Position numbers and translations under genes: made by a program
Assembly (NCBI GenBank): GCA_900315805.1
Contig: ONAN01000026.1
Span: 1-39,901 of the forward strand
Reading direction: 5' to 3'
Length of the DNA: 39,901 bases
Origin: an uncultured Selenomonadales bacterium
GTDB lineage: Bacteria; Bacillota; Negativicutes; Acidaminococcales; Acidaminococcaceae
Part shown: positions 7,847 to 19,380 of the stretch, piece by piece
Position numbering within the stretch: position 1 is the first letter of the stretch
Layout of the letters: every line of letters begins with the position of its first letter
Notes under the pieces: model-generated
Database searches by the model: none
The model's input: the letters and a program-made list of their open reading frames with translations, nothing else
What the model was told of the DNA's origin: nothing

Positions 7847-7867
7847 CGCGCGGGGCGGCCCGGAACC

Positions 7868-10333
<2,466 letters not shown>

Positions 10334-10393
10334 GCGCGCCACGGCCCGCGGGGAATGGAGCGCGCCGGAAGGCGGCGCGGAAAGGGTGATTCT

Positions 10394-12493
10394 ATGCGCT
10401 TGAATGCCATCGATACCTACAGTACCTACCTGTTCCATCAGGGGACGAATTACAACAGTTACCGCCTCTTCGGGGCCCATCGGACCGTCCGGGGCCGCAA
10501 GGCCTGCGTGCGCTTCGCCGTGTGGGCGCCCCATGCTCAAAAGGTGAGCGTCGTGGGCGACTTCAACCACTGGGATCCCGGGGCCAACCCCATGGAACGG
10601 GCCGACGAAAACGGCATCTGGGCCGCCTACATTCCCGGCCTGGCGGAAGGGGACATCTATAAGTATTGTATTACGACCGCCTGCGGCGAGCAGATCCTCA
10701 AGGCCGACCCCTACGGGTTCCAGGCGGAGCTGCGCCCCCACACGGCGTCCGTCGTGAACGCCCTTTCCTACAAGTGGCGCGACGCCAAATGGCAGAAGAG
10801 CCGCGCCCAATACAATTCGTACGACAGCCCCATGCTGATTTACGAAGTCCACGCCGGCTCGTGGAAACAGCATGAGGACGGCAGCTTCTACACGTACCGC
10901 GAACTGGCGGACGAGCTGGTTCCCTACCTGCAGGAGATGCATTACACCCACGTGGAGTTCATGCCCCTGTGCGAGTACCCCTTCGACGGGTCCTGGGGCT
11001 ACCAGGCCACGGGGTATTTTGCGGCCACGAGCCGCTACGGCACGCCGCAGGACCTTATGTACCTGATCGACCAGTGCCACCGCGCGGGCATCGGCGTGCT
11101 CCTCGACTGGGTGCCCGGGCACTACTGCAAGGACGCCCACGGCCTGCGCTTCTTCGACGGCGAGCCCCTCTACGAGTCGGGCAACCCGCGCCTGTCGGAG
11201 AACAAGGACTGGGACACCCTCAACTTTGATTACGGCCGGCCCGAAGTGCGCAGTTTCCTGATTTCCAGCGCCCTTTTCTGGCTGGAGGAATTCCACCTCG
11301 ACGGCCTGCGCATCGACGCCGTGGCCAACATGCTGTACCTGGACTACGGCAAAAAGGACGGCGAGTGGCAGCAGAACAAGTACGGCGGCCGCGAGAACCT
11401 CGAAGCCATCGAATTTCTGCGCCAGCTCAACACGGCCATTTTCGCCGCCAAGCCGCAGGCCCTCATGGTCGCCGAGGAATCGACGACGTGGCCCCTGGTG
11501 TCGCACTCCGTCGACGAAGGCGGCCTGGGCTTCAACTACAAGTGGAACATGGGCTGGATGAACGACATGCTCAAGTACATGTCCATGGATCCCCTGTTCC
11601 GCAAAGGCAGCCAGGACCTGATCACCTTTTCCCTGTACTACGCCTTCGCGGAAAACTTCATTCTGCCCCTGTCGCACGACGAAGTGGTGCACGGCAAGCG
11701 CTCCCTGCTGAACCGCATGCCCGGCGATTACTGGAAAAAGTTCGCCGGCCTGCGCGCCTTTTACGCCTACTGGATGAGCCATCCCGGCAAAAAGCTGCTC
11801 TTCATGGGCGGCGAATTCGGCCAGTTCATCGAGTGGCGCTACGACGCCGGCCTCGACTGGCTCCTGCTCAACTTCCCCATGCACCAGAAGATGCAGCAGT
11901 ACGTGAAGGACCTGAACGCCTTCTACCGCGCCCACCCGTCCTTCTGGCAGATCGATTACGACTGGCAGGGCTTCCACTGGATCAGCTGCGACGACAAAGA
12001 CAACAGCGTCATCGCCTTTTACCGTGTCGCCAAGCCGGACGATGTACCGTCCGCCCGGACCGCAAAGGGACCGCAGGCGGCGGCAGCAGCACCGCCGGCG
12101 CCGCGGGAAACGGTCATCGTGGTGTGCAACTTTACGCCCGTCGTGCGGCATGAATACCGCATCGGCGTCGACGAGCCCGGCGCTTACGAAGAAGTGTGGA
12201 ACAGCGACGCCGAAAGCTACGGCGGCAGCGGCGTCCACGCCATTCCCGAAGGCACGGCCCTGACGGCGGAACCGGTGCCCATGCACGGCCGGGAACAGTC
12301 CCTGGTCCTGACCCTGCCGCCGCTGGCCGTGGTCTACCTGCAGAAGCGGAAGGACCGCAAGGCGGCGCCGAAGCCGGCCGCGAAGAAGACGGCGAAAAAA
12401 GCCGCCCCGGCCAAAAAGACGGCCAAGGCGAAACACAAAGGAATCCAAAAAACCGTACCGCGGCGCAAAGCGGCGCAGGCGGAACTCCGATAA
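10394..12493 (+). CDS. glgB: 1,4-alpha-glucan branching enzyme with a Lys/Ala-rich C-terminal tail
   Basis: A GH13 branching enzyme that forms alpha-1,6 links in glycogen. The start is ATG 10394, with GGAAAGGGTGA upstream. The 699-residue product has an N-terminal CBM48 module (VSVVGDFNHWDPGANPM) and a (beta/alpha)8 domain. The catalytic residues are seen as GLRIDAV (D308), MVAEES (E361) and LSHDEVVHGK (D429). The C-terminal beta-domain carries an Ala/Pro-rich insertion (around GPQAAAAAPPAP). The last ~49 residues are an extra tail of repeated AAKKTAKKAA/PAKKTAK words, similar in composition to histone H1 or bacterial HU/H1-like tails. Such a tail is not part of standard GlgB. GlgA, encoded next, has a longer tail of the same kind. 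Confidence 0.95.
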   Translation: MRLNAIDTYSTYLFHQGTNYNSYRLFGAHRTVRGRKACVRFAVWAPHAQKVSVVGDFNHWDPGANPMERADENGIWAAYIPGLAEGDIYKYCITTACGEQILKADPYGFQAELRPHTASVVNALSYKWRDAKWQKSRAQYNSYDSPMLIYEVHAGSWKQHEDGSFYTYRELADELVPYLQEMHYTHVEFMPLCEYPFDGSWGYQATGYFAATSRYGTPQDLMYLIDQCHRAGIGVLLDWVPGHYCKDAHGLRFFDGEPLYESGNPRLSENKDWDTLNFDYGRPEVRSFLISSALFWLEEFHLDGLRIDAVANMLYLDYGKKDGEWQQNKYGGRENLEAIEFLRQLNTAIFAAKPQALMVAEESTTWPLVSHSVDEGGLGFNYKWNMGWMNDMLKYMSMDPLFRKGSQDLITFSLYYAFAENFILPLSHDEVVHGKRSLLNRMPGDYWKKFAGLRAFYAYWMSHPGKKLLFMGGEFGQFIEWRYDAGLDWLLLNFPMHQKMQQYVKDLNAFYRAHPSFWQIDYDWQGFHWISCDDKDNSVIAFYRVAKPDDVPSARTAKGPQAAAAAPPAPRETVIVVCNFTPVVRHEYRIGVDEPGAYEEVWNSDAESYGGSGVHAIPEGTALTAEPVPMHGREQSLVLTLPPLAVVYLQKRKDRKAAPKPAAKKTAKKAAPAKKTAKAKHKGIQKTVPRRKAAQAELR

Positions 12494-12562
12494 ATTTTGC
12501 GTGGAAACGGAGGGGACATCGTCCCTCCAAAACGAATTTGCAACAGAAAGGGGTCGAGTAGT

Positions 12563-14563
12563 ATGAAAGTGTTGTTTGTTGCTTCCGAAGCGGCGCCTTT
12601 TATCAAAACGGGCGGTCTCGCCGATGTCATGGGCGCGCTGCCGAAGGAATTGCGGAAACGGGGCGTGGAAACCGCCCTGGTCATCCCCAAGTACGCGGGG
12701 ATTGGCGATGCGTACCAAAAGCAGATGGAGACGGTCTACACGGGAACGGTGGACCTGTCGTGGCGCAACCAGTACATGGGCGTGGACAAGGTCGTCCTCG
12801 ACGGCGTGCCCGTGTTCTTCATCGACAATGAGTATTATTTCAAGCGCGACGGCCTGTACGGCTACTACGACGACGCCGAACGGTTCGCCTTCTTCAGCAA
12901 GGCCGTCCTCGCCATGCTGCCCCACATCGGGTTCAAGCCCGATATCATCCATACGAACGACTGGCACACGGGCCTGGTGGGCGTCTACCTGAAGGAAGAC
13001 TTTATGAAGGACCCGTTCTACAAGGACATGAAGAATGTCTTTACCATCCATAACCTCAAGTACCAGGGTATTTACGGCCGCGAGATTGTGGAAGATGTCC
13101 TGGGCCTGTCGATGCGGCTGTATTACAACGGGAACATCGAGAATGCGGGCTGCGTCAATTTCCTCAAGGCCGGCATGTGCTATGCGGACTACGTGACGAC
13201 GGTCAGCCGCACCTACGCCGAGGAAATCCGCTATCCCTATTTCGGCGAGGGCCTGGACGACTACGTGCGCCTGTGCTCCGGCAAAATGAAGGGCATCCTC
13301 AACGGCATGGACGAAGAAGCCTACAATCCGGCGACGGATCCCTATATTCCCTATCCCTACGATGACACGAACGTTTTCTCCCGCAAGCCGCTCAACAAAG
13401 AGGCCCTGCAGAAGGAGCTGGGCCTGCCCGTGAACCGGCAGATCCCCATGGTCGCGCTCATCAGCCGCCTCGTCGAAGCCAAAGGCCTCGACCTGCTGAC
13501 CTTCATCATGGACGAAATGATGCAGGAATATGTGCAGTTCGTCGTCGTCGGCACGGGCGACAAGCAGTATGAGCAGGCCCTGCAGGAGCTGGCGGCGCGC
13601 TATCCCGACAAAGTGTCCGTCCAGATCCTCTTCAGCGAGGAGCTGGCCCACAAGGTCTATGCCGGCGCCGATTTGTTCCTCATGCCCTCGCGCTACGAAG
13701 CCTGCGGCCTGAGCCAGATGATCGCCATGAAATACGGCACCGTGCCCGTCGTCCGCGAAGTCGGCGGCCTGAAGGACACCGTGGCCAACTTTGAGAAATA
13801 TGTAGGCACGGGCAACGGCCTGACCTTCCCGAACTACAACGCCCACGAGCTGCTGTTCACGGTCAAACGCGGCCTGAGCTATTTCGAGGAAGAATCGGTC
13901 TGGGAAAAACTCGTGCTGAACGCCATGCATTCGGACAACAGCTGGGACAAACCGGCTGAAGCCTACCGCGATTTGTACGAGCACCTGCTGGAGACGGCCG
14001 ATGCCGGGGCAGAGGCGGAAGGCGGCGCCGGTGTTGCTGGCGGTGCCGGTGCCGGTGCAGGTGCCGGGGCGGGCGAAGCGGCCGGCAATGCCGTGCTGGA
14101 CGACGGTGCGGCCGGCGCAGCCACGGTCCGGGAAGCCGAACCGGCGCTGGATCCGGGCAAGCCGGGCCACTCCCTCGACACGGTGACCGAAGCCGTGCAG
14201 CAGGTCATTGAAAAGACGGCCTTTGAAGAGACGGTCCGCGCGGAAGCCGCGAAAGAGGCGGAGAAAGCGGGAACGGCGAAGGCGGAGGCCGGGGCCGAAC
14301 CGGCCGAAACCAAGGCTGCGGAACCGGCGGCGGAAGCCAAGCCGGCGAAGAAGCGCACCCGCCGGACGGCGGCAAAGAAGGCCGCTGCCACCAAGAAAGA
14401 CACGGCGAAGAAGGAAACGGCGGCGAAGAAACCCGCCAAAAAGAGCACGGCCGGCAAAGGCACGGCGAAAAAGACGAAAGCCGCGTCCATGACGGCATCC
14501 GGCAAGGCGGTCAAAACCACGAAGACCACGCGGAAACCGCGTGCCAAAAAGACGGACAAATAA
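12563..14563 (+). CDS. glgA: Glycogen synthase with a long low-complexity, H1-like C-terminal extension
   Basis: A GT5 synthase that elongates alpha-1,4-glucan from ADP-glucose. The start is ATG 12563, with GAAAGGGG upstream. The catalytic part (about residues 1-475) shows the ADP-glucose-binding KTGGLADV (K15), HTNDWHTGL, and the E-x7-E region SRYEACGLSQM (E379). The family normally ends there. Here some 185 residues follow. First comes an Ala/Gly/Glu-rich stretch (GAGAGAGAGEAAG), then an amphipathic segment (TVTEAVQQVIEKTAFEETV). From about residue 591 comes a strongly basic tail of RTAAKKAA, DTAKKETAAKKPAKK and similar words up to the stop. The tail resembles eukaryotic H1 and HU-like bacterial tails, and could bind acidic partners or nucleic acid (inference). 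Confidence 0.94.
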   Translation: MKVLFVASEAAPFIKTGGLADVMGALPKELRKRGVETALVIPKYAGIGDAYQKQMETVYTGTVDLSWRNQYMGVDKVVLDGVPVFFIDNEYYFKRDGLYGYYDDAERFAFFSKAVLAMLPHIGFKPDIIHTNDWHTGLVGVYLKEDFMKDPFYKDMKNVFTIHNLKYQGIYGREIVEDVLGLSMRLYYNGNIENAGCVNFLKAGMCYADYVTTVSRTYAEEIRYPYFGEGLDDYVRLCSGKMKGILNGMDEEAYNPATDPYIPYPYDDTNVFSRKPLNKEALQKELGLPVNRQIPMVALISRLVEAKGLDLLTFIMDEMMQEYVQFVVVGTGDKQYEQALQELAARYPDKVSVQILFSEELAHKVYAGADLFLMPSRYEACGLSQMIAMKYGTVPVVREVGGLKDTVANFEKYVGTGNGLTFPNYNAHELLFTVKRGLSYFEEESVWEKLVLNAMHSDNSWDKPAEAYRDLYEHLLETADAGAEAEGGAGVAGGAGAGAGAGAGEAAGNAVLDDGAAGAATVREAEPALDPGKPGHSLDTVTEAVQQVIEKTAFEETVRAEAAKEAEKAGTAKAEAGAEPAETKAAEPAAEAKPAKKRTRRTAAKKAAATKKDTAKKETAAKKPAKKSTAGKGTAKKTKAASMTASGKAVKTTKTTRKPRAKKTDK

Positions 14564-14582
14564 CGATACAGAGACGGAAGGA

Positions 14583-14610
14583 GAGCGCGGGCCCGGCCCG
14601 CGCTCCTTTT
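14583..14610 (+). terminator. GC-rich hairpin between glgA and the amylase/MalQ gene
   Basis: GAGCGCGGGC (14583-14592) pairs perfectly with GCCCGCGCTC (14596-14605) over a three-base loop, then CTTTT follows. It lies between the glgA stop and the next ribosome-binding site. It could attenuate read-through, making the last gene less expressed, or protect the upstream mRNA. Confidence 0.55.
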
Positions 14611-14624
14611 CAAAGGACGGAAAA

Positions 14625-17600
14625 ATGGACTGCACATTGTTTCATGATTCGCGCAACACGGCATACCGGTACCCCTTCGGCGCGGTTCCTGCAGGAACCG
14701 TCGTCACCCTGCGCCTCGACGTGCGGGGCACGGGGACGGAGGCCGTTTTTTTGCGCCTCTGGGTGCACGACCACGAAGAAAAAGTCCCCATGCAGGTCGT
14801 GTGGGAAGAGCCGGTAAAGGATGAGGCGGCGAAGGACGACGTGGCAGCGGGAGAAACGGCGAAGGAAGCGCTGCCGGCGGACGAAGCGGCAGACGGGAAT
14901 TTTGCCGCGACACATAGTGTCACCGGGGGAGCGGAAGCCGCCACGGAAGCGGCGAAAGCCGCCCCCGCCCGGCCTCGCCTGCGCCGCTACGAAGCCGCCG
15001 TCCCCATGCCGGCCGACGGCTGCCTGGTCTGGTACTATTTCCTCGTCCAGGCCGGCGGCCGCACCGTCTACTACGGGAACAACCGCGCCGAACGGGGCGG
15101 AATCGGTTTGCAGGCCGGAAAGGAATTGCCATCTTATCAAATTACGGTTTATGAAAAAGATTCGGTGACCCCGGACTGGCTCAAGCATGCCGTGTTTTAC
15201 CAGATTTTCCCGGACCGCTTCTGCCGCGGCCCCGTGCCGGCGGACCGCTTCCAGGGCAAGCGCGGCGCCGTGCTGCACAGCGCCTGGGACGACGCCCCCT
15301 TCTACATGAAGGACGCCAACGGCGACATCCGCTACTACGACTTCTTCGGCGGCACCCTCGAAGGCATCGCCGCAAAACTCGACTACCTGGCGGACCTGGG
15401 CGTCACCTGCCTCTACCTGAACCCCGTCTTCGAAGCCCGCAGCAACCACCGCTACGACACCGGCTGCTACCGCCGCGTCGACCCCTTCCTGGGCGGCGAA
15501 CAGGCCCTGCGCGGCCTGTGCGCGGCCGCCAAAGCCCGCGGCATGCGCATCCTTCTGGACGGCGTCTTCAGCCATACCGGCGCCGACAGCGAATACTTCA
15601 ACCGCTTCGCTTCCTACCCCGATGCAGGGGCATACCAGTCGCAAACTTCGCCCTACGCCCGGTGGTACACGTTCCACCCCTTCCCCGACGAGTACGACTG
15701 CTGGTGGGGCGACAAGAGCCTGCCCGAAGTCAAAGAAACCGAGCCCTCCTATCTGGATTACATCATCTACGACGACGACAGCGTCCTGAAACACTGGCTG
15801 CGGGCGGGCATCAGCGGGTGGCGCCTCGATGTAGCCGACGAGCTGCCCGACGGGTTCCTGGAGCCCTTTTACCGCGAACTCAAGCGCACCGACCCGGACG
15901 CCGCCCTCATCGGCGAAGTCTGGGAAGATGCCTCCCACAAGGTGAGTTACGGCGTGCAGCGACAGTATTTGTCCGGGGGCAAACTGGACAGCGTCATGAA
16001 CTACGTGCTGCGGCAGATCATGCTCGATTTCGCCCTGGGGAAAGCCGACGCCCGGGAAACGGACGCCGCCTGGGCGCAGCAGCGCGAAAACTACCCCCGC
16101 GAAAACCTCTACGCCATGATGAACCTCCTCGGCAGCCACGACGTCGAGCGCCTGCGCACGGTCCTGGAAGATGTCCTGCCCGCTCCGGCGGCAAAGCGCA
16201 TGGAAGGCCTCCTGCGGGCCTGGCAGATGACCCTGCCCGGCGCGCCCGCCATCTACTACGGCGACGAAGCCGGCCTGACCGGCCACAAAGATCCGGAAAA
16301 CCGGGGCACCTTCCCCTGGGGCCGCGAAGACAAAGAACGCCAGGCCTGCTGCCGGTCCCTGATCCACCTGCGCCGCGCCCACGCCGCCCTGGAAACAGGC
16401 CGGTACGACACGGTTTACGCCGCCGGCGACGTCTATATCTACGCCCGCTTTATCGAAGGCGGCCGCGATGTCTTCGGCAGCCCGGCGGAAGACGGCGTGT
16501 TCTTCACCGCCCTCAACCGCAGCGCCAAGGCGCAGACCGTCACCGTCGACACGCGGGGCCTCGCCTACGGGCAGCTCGTGCCGCTGTGGGACAGTGAGCG
16601 TGCCTTTGGGGCTGTGGAGGAGGACGCTGCGCCGGCCGATTCCGCTGCGCAGGGCGAGGCCGTCGCGGTGGAACCTGTCCCCGTCGCGGCCGGCCGCTTC
16701 ACCGTGACCCTGCCGCCCCGCGCGGCAGTGGTGTATCAGTGCCGCGAAACCGGGGACGAGGACGCACCCCGCCGCGCCGGCGTCCTGCTGCACCCCACCT
16801 CCCTGCCGGGCAAAACGGGCCGGGAGCGCCTGCAGGCAGCCAAGCAATGGATTGATTTCCTGGCGGCCGCCGGCCAGTCCGTGTGGCAGATCCTGCCCCT
16901 GAACCCGCCGGGCCTCGGCGATTCGCCGTACCTGTCCGTGTCGGCCTTCGCCGGCAGCGAGGACCTGTTCGACGACGGCCGGCCCGTGGACGACGCCGCC
17001 TTCGCCGCCTTCTGCGACAAAGAGCGCTACTGGCTCGACGACTACGCGTTGTACTGCGCCCTGAAAGACGAATACGGCGGCAAACCCTGGCAGGAGTGGC
17101 CCGCCCCCCTGCGCCGGCGCGACAAAGCCGCCCTGCAGCGCTGTGAACACACCCTGGCCGGTGCCATCCGCGCCTGCAAAGTGCGCCAATACCGTTTCCG
17201 CAGGGCATGGCAGGACATCCGCGCCTATGCCGCCGCACGCGGCGTCCGCATTTTCGGCGACATGCCGATCTTCGTCGCCACGGACAGCGCCGACTGCTGG
17301 GCCCACCAGGAGTACTTTTACCTGGACGGCGACGGCTATCCGACGGAAATCGCCGGCGTGCCGCCGGATTATTTCAGCGAACTGGGCCAGGTCTGGGGCA
17401 ATCCCCAGTACCGTTGGGATGTCATGGCCCGGGACGGCTGGCAATGGTGGGTGGAGCGCTTCCGCGCTCTGGCAGAGCTGGCCGACCTGGTGCGCGTGGA
17501 CCATTTCCGCGGGTTCGCCGCGACCTGGGCCATCGACGCCGTATCGCGCGATGCGCGGCAAGGGCACTGGACGCCGGGACCCGGCAAAGCCCTGTTTGAG

Positions 17601-18125
17601 ACTGTGCACCGCGCCGTGCCGCAGCTGCACCTTGTCGCCGAAGACCTGGGCGTGATCACGGACGATGTCATCGCCCTCCGGGATGCGTTCCACCTGCCGG
17701 GCATGCGCGTGCTGCAGTTCCACCTGGTCACGCGCAGCGACGGGCAGACCGCCTTCGACACGGAACCGAACTGCGTCGCCTACACCGGCACCCACGACAA
17801 CAACACCCTGTGCGGCTGGTGGACGGAAGAACTCGACGCCGCCGCGCGGCAGCGCGTCGCCGCCCTGGCCGGACTGCCGCCAGACGCCCCCGCCGCGGAA
17901 CGGAACCGCCGCCTCATTGCCCATCTCTACAGCCGCCAGGCGCGCCTCGTCATGGTGCCCCTGCAGGATCTGCTCGCCCTGCCCGCAGCCTGCCGCATGA
18001 ACCTGCCCGGTACCGCCACCGGCAACTGGCACTGGCAGATGGACGCCGCCGCGCTGACCCCGGAGCTGGCTGCCTGGCTGCGCAGCCTGGCCAACGCAAC
18101 CGGCCGGATTCCCAACGGGGACTAG
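14625..18125 (+). CDS. Bifunctional alpha-amylase/neopullulanase-like (GH13) - 4-alpha-glucanotransferase (GH77) fusion
   Basis: A 1166-residue protein with two complete glycoside-hydrolase modules. The start is ATG 14625, with AAAGGACGG upstream. Residues ~1-180 form a beta-sandwich like that of neopullulanases, interrupted by an Ala/Glu/Asp-rich insertion. Residues ~185-650 are GH13: LDGVFSHTG, GWRLDVADEL (D402), LIGEVWED (E431) and GSHDVERL (D506). After an acidic linker, residues ~715-1166 are GH77 (MalQ): GVLLHPTSLPG, VRVDHFRGF (D959), VAEDLG (E1006) and TGTHDNNT (D1058). All catalytic triads are intact. The amylase part would cut glycogen or maltodextrin internally, and MalQ would rearrange the short products for GlgP. 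No signal peptide was seen, so it is probably cytoplasmic. It is the last gene of the operon. Confidence 0.93.
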   Translation: MDCTLFHDSRNTAYRYPFGAVPAGTVVTLRLDVRGTGTEAVFLRLWVHDHEEKVPMQVVWEEPVKDEAAKDDVAAGETAKEALPADEAADGNFAATHSVTGGAEAATEAAKAAPARPRLRRYEAAVPMPADGCLVWYYFLVQAGGRTVYYGNNRAERGGIGLQAGKELPSYQITVYEKDSVTPDWLKHAVFYQIFPDRFCRGPVPADRFQGKRGAVLHSAWDDAPFYMKDANGDIRYYDFFGGTLEGIAAKLDYLADLGVTCLYLNPVFEARSNHRYDTGCYRRVDPFLGGEQALRGLCAAAKARGMRILLDGVFSHTGADSEYFNRFASYPDAGAYQSQTSPYARWYTFHPFPDEYDCWWGDKSLPEVKETEPSYLDYIIYDDDSVLKHWLRAGISGWRLDVADELPDGFLEPFYRELKRTDPDAALIGEVWEDASHKVSYGVQRQYLSGGKLDSVMNYVLRQIMLDFALGKADARETDAAWAQQRENYPRENLYAMMNLLGSHDVERLRTVLEDVLPAPAAKRMEGLLRAWQMTLPGAPAIYYGDEAGLTGHKDPENRGTFPWGREDKERQACCRSLIHLRRAHAALETGRYDTVYAAGDVYIYARFIEGGRDVFGSPAEDGVFFTALNRSAKAQTVTVDTRGLAYGQLVPLWDSERAFGAVEEDAAPADSAAQGEAVAVEPVPVAAGRFTVTLPPRAAVVYQCRETGDEDAPRRAGVLLHPTSLPGKTGRERLQAAKQWIDFLAAAGQSVWQILPLNPPGLGDSPYLSVSAFAGSEDLFDDGRPVDDAAFAAFCDKERYWLDDYALYCALKDEYGGKPWQEWPAPLRRRDKAALQRCEHTLAGAIRACKVRQYRFRRAWQDIRAYAAARGVRIFGDMPIFVATDSADCWAHQEYFYLDGDGYPTEIAGVPPDYFSELGQVWGNPQYRWDVMARDGWQWWVERFRALAELADLVRVDHFRGFAATWAIDAVSRDARQGHWTPGPGKALFETVHRAVPQLHLVAEDLGVITDDVIALRDAFHLPGMRVLQFHLVTRSDGQTAFDTEPNCVAYTGTHDNNTLCGWWTEELDAAARQRVAALAGLPPDAPAAERNRRLIAHLYSRQARLVMVPLQDLLALPAACRMNLPGTATGNWHWQMDAAALTPELAAWLRSLANATGRIPNGD

Positions 18126-18248
18126 GCCGGGTTCCGAGTGGATTCCCGCCGCGTCCCAGGCCGGGTTCCGGCAGGGGTCTGTGCTCCCCGGACAGCGGAC
18201 CGGATTCCGGACCCCCGATTGTAAAATCTGCTTGCATTTTGCCAACGG

Positions 18249-18670
18249 AAAATTTAAATTCTGACAATTCCGCCAAACGTAAACCGCATGGGGCCGCCCC
18301 CTCTGACTTATCCACAGAAAGTCAAGCATCTTTTTCAAAATATTTACCGGTCCTTTACAGTTTTTACACTTGACAACCAGAGTCAAAACACCTTATATGG
18401 TGGTTTGACTCTTTTTTTGCGGCCTAAATCCCATATCTAGTGTTGTGCATAATCCGAAAGATATACACATGACTTATCCACAAGTTGTGGATAAAAAAGT
18501 GGACAAGGGAGGAAAATGGCGTAAAACTCCCGATATTTTGCAAAAACGGTGGAAAACCCCTGTGGATAAAACGGAAATCTGTGGATAACCCTGTGCATAA
18601 TGTGCATAAATCGGGAAATCCGGAACACGGTGTAAACCGCAAATGTTGTATCGTGCCCTGCGTGGACATT
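18249..18670. repeat. DnaA-box-rich direct repeat, copy 1 (oriC-like)
   Basis: About 420 bp, nearly identical to 21969-22383 in the same orientation. It contains eight 9-mers matching TTATNCACA on either strand: 18308-18316, 18444-18452, 18474-18482, 18486-18494, 18561-18569, 18580-18588, 18592-18600 and 18601-18609. Two of them face each other (TTATCCACA and TGTGGATAA around AAG). AT-rich stretches flank the cluster and a terminator lies inside it (18379-18418). Clusters this dense are typical of replication origins or DnaA-titration sites. No dnaA, dnaN or rep gene is visible nearby. Confidence 0.8.
18379..18418 (+). terminator. Rho-independent terminator inside DnaA repeat 1
   Basis: AGAGTCAAAACACC pairs with GGTGGTTTGACTCT across a TTATAT loop (13 of 14 pairs), followed by a run of T. 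It would end transcription from the glycogen operon about 250 bp upstream. The equivalent stem in repeat 2 has different but still complementary bases. Confidence 0.85.
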
Positions 18671-18845
18671 TGGCAAAGGGTTGATTGGCAACCAAAACGG
18701 GGAGAGGACAAAAAAGACGAGACAGGCAGATCAAGAACAGGGATTTGGTTTATAGACGGCGAGATACGGGGATAGAAAATCTGGAGAACTTTACAGGAAT
18801 CAAGAAGTTTCACTTACGATGACGGTGCTGCTTTGTTGTTAAAAA

Positions 18846-18992
18846 TGTCTTGCATGGGGGGGCGTTTGTGTTATCCTAATAACAATATGGATGCTTCAAG
18901 GCGTTGCAGAATCCGTGTCCCCAATAAGCTTGCCGTTTCAAGGGGCACATCTCTATGGCTTAGTGGAAGGCAGTATTTTAATTTTTGTATAA
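18846..18992 (+). pseudogene. Possible relic of a small membrane-protein gene
   Basis: The frame from 18846 to TAA 18990-18992 reads CLAWGGVCVILITIWMLQG and continues with ISLPFQGAHLYGLVEG, ending in a hydrophobic SILIFV. It begins just after a stop and has no evident start except an internal ATG. Its hydrophobic, protein-like composition suggests the end of a decayed membrane-protein gene, but chance cannot be excluded. Confidence 0.2.
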
Positions 18993-19023
18993 ACAATTCC
19001 ATGTGGACATCTGCAATTGCATA

Positions 19024-19126
19024 AAATCACGATGCCGGAAACGAAAAGGAACCTGCCGGCCCGGCGCTGCAAAGAAAGCGCGGGGCGAGGCCTACAAAAT
19101 GTCCGGTGCCGGATAACCGGTTGTCA
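19024..19126 (+). ncRNA. Candidate structured leader RNA with c-di-GMP-I-like landmarks
   Basis: The segment contains, in the order expected of a GEMM-I (c-di-GMP-I) aptamer: TCACG, a GAAAAGG word, GCAAAG (19069-19075), GGCCTA and a late GCCGGATAACCGG. A short hairpin follows (CGCCA/TGGCG, 19135-19153), then GTCGCTTTT. The first helix does not match the consensus well, and spacing between GCAAAG and GGCCTA is long. It lies ~240 bp upstream of an adhesin gene, a known kind of target for c-di-GMP riboswitches. It could equally be an unrelated leader. Confidence 0.28.
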
Positions 19127-19340
19127 TCCTAATACGCCAAGGGGGTGATGGCGGAGTCGCTTTTAAAACGGGGAAACAAGTGGATTTTATTGCTTCATAT
19201 GTTTTATAAATGTCTGAAAATTCATATGAAACGATATTGCTGACATAAAATCAAGCCAATAATATCTTTTAGTGTATCGACTAAAAAGCTGAAACAAAGT
19301 GTAATTTCCCAGAAAGACAAAAATGATGTGACAAAACAGT

Positions 19341-19380
19341 TAAAGAAATGGCAGGGAAGATAAAGAAATGGTAGGGAAGA
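19341..19380 (+). repeat. Tandem 20-bp duplication carrying two ribosome-binding sites
   Basis: TAAAGAAATGGCAGGGAAGA (19341-19360) is followed directly by a copy with one change (19361-19380). Each unit has an AGGGAAG. The first suits the ATG at 19368 and the second suits the ATG at 19383. The trimeric autotransporter therefore has two plausible, differently spaced start sites. Confidence 0.8.

Larger units (their letters stand above)
18126..19367. other. 1.2-kb intergenic region with DnaA-box repeat and possible leader RNA
   Basis: It holds, in order: a GC-rich segment with a repeated AGGCCGGGTTCCG word, the first DnaA-box repeat (18249-18670), an AT-rich part with a possible gene relic (18846-18992), and a candidate structured RNA (19024-19126). 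A tandem 20-bp duplication follows just before the trimeric autotransporter start. No complete gene was seen. Confidence 0.6.

Noticed and set aside
18249..18670. Calling the DnaA-box cluster the chromosomal oriC
   Set aside because: There are two copies and no dnaA, dnaN or other replication gene in the window, so the stronger claim is not supported without genome context.
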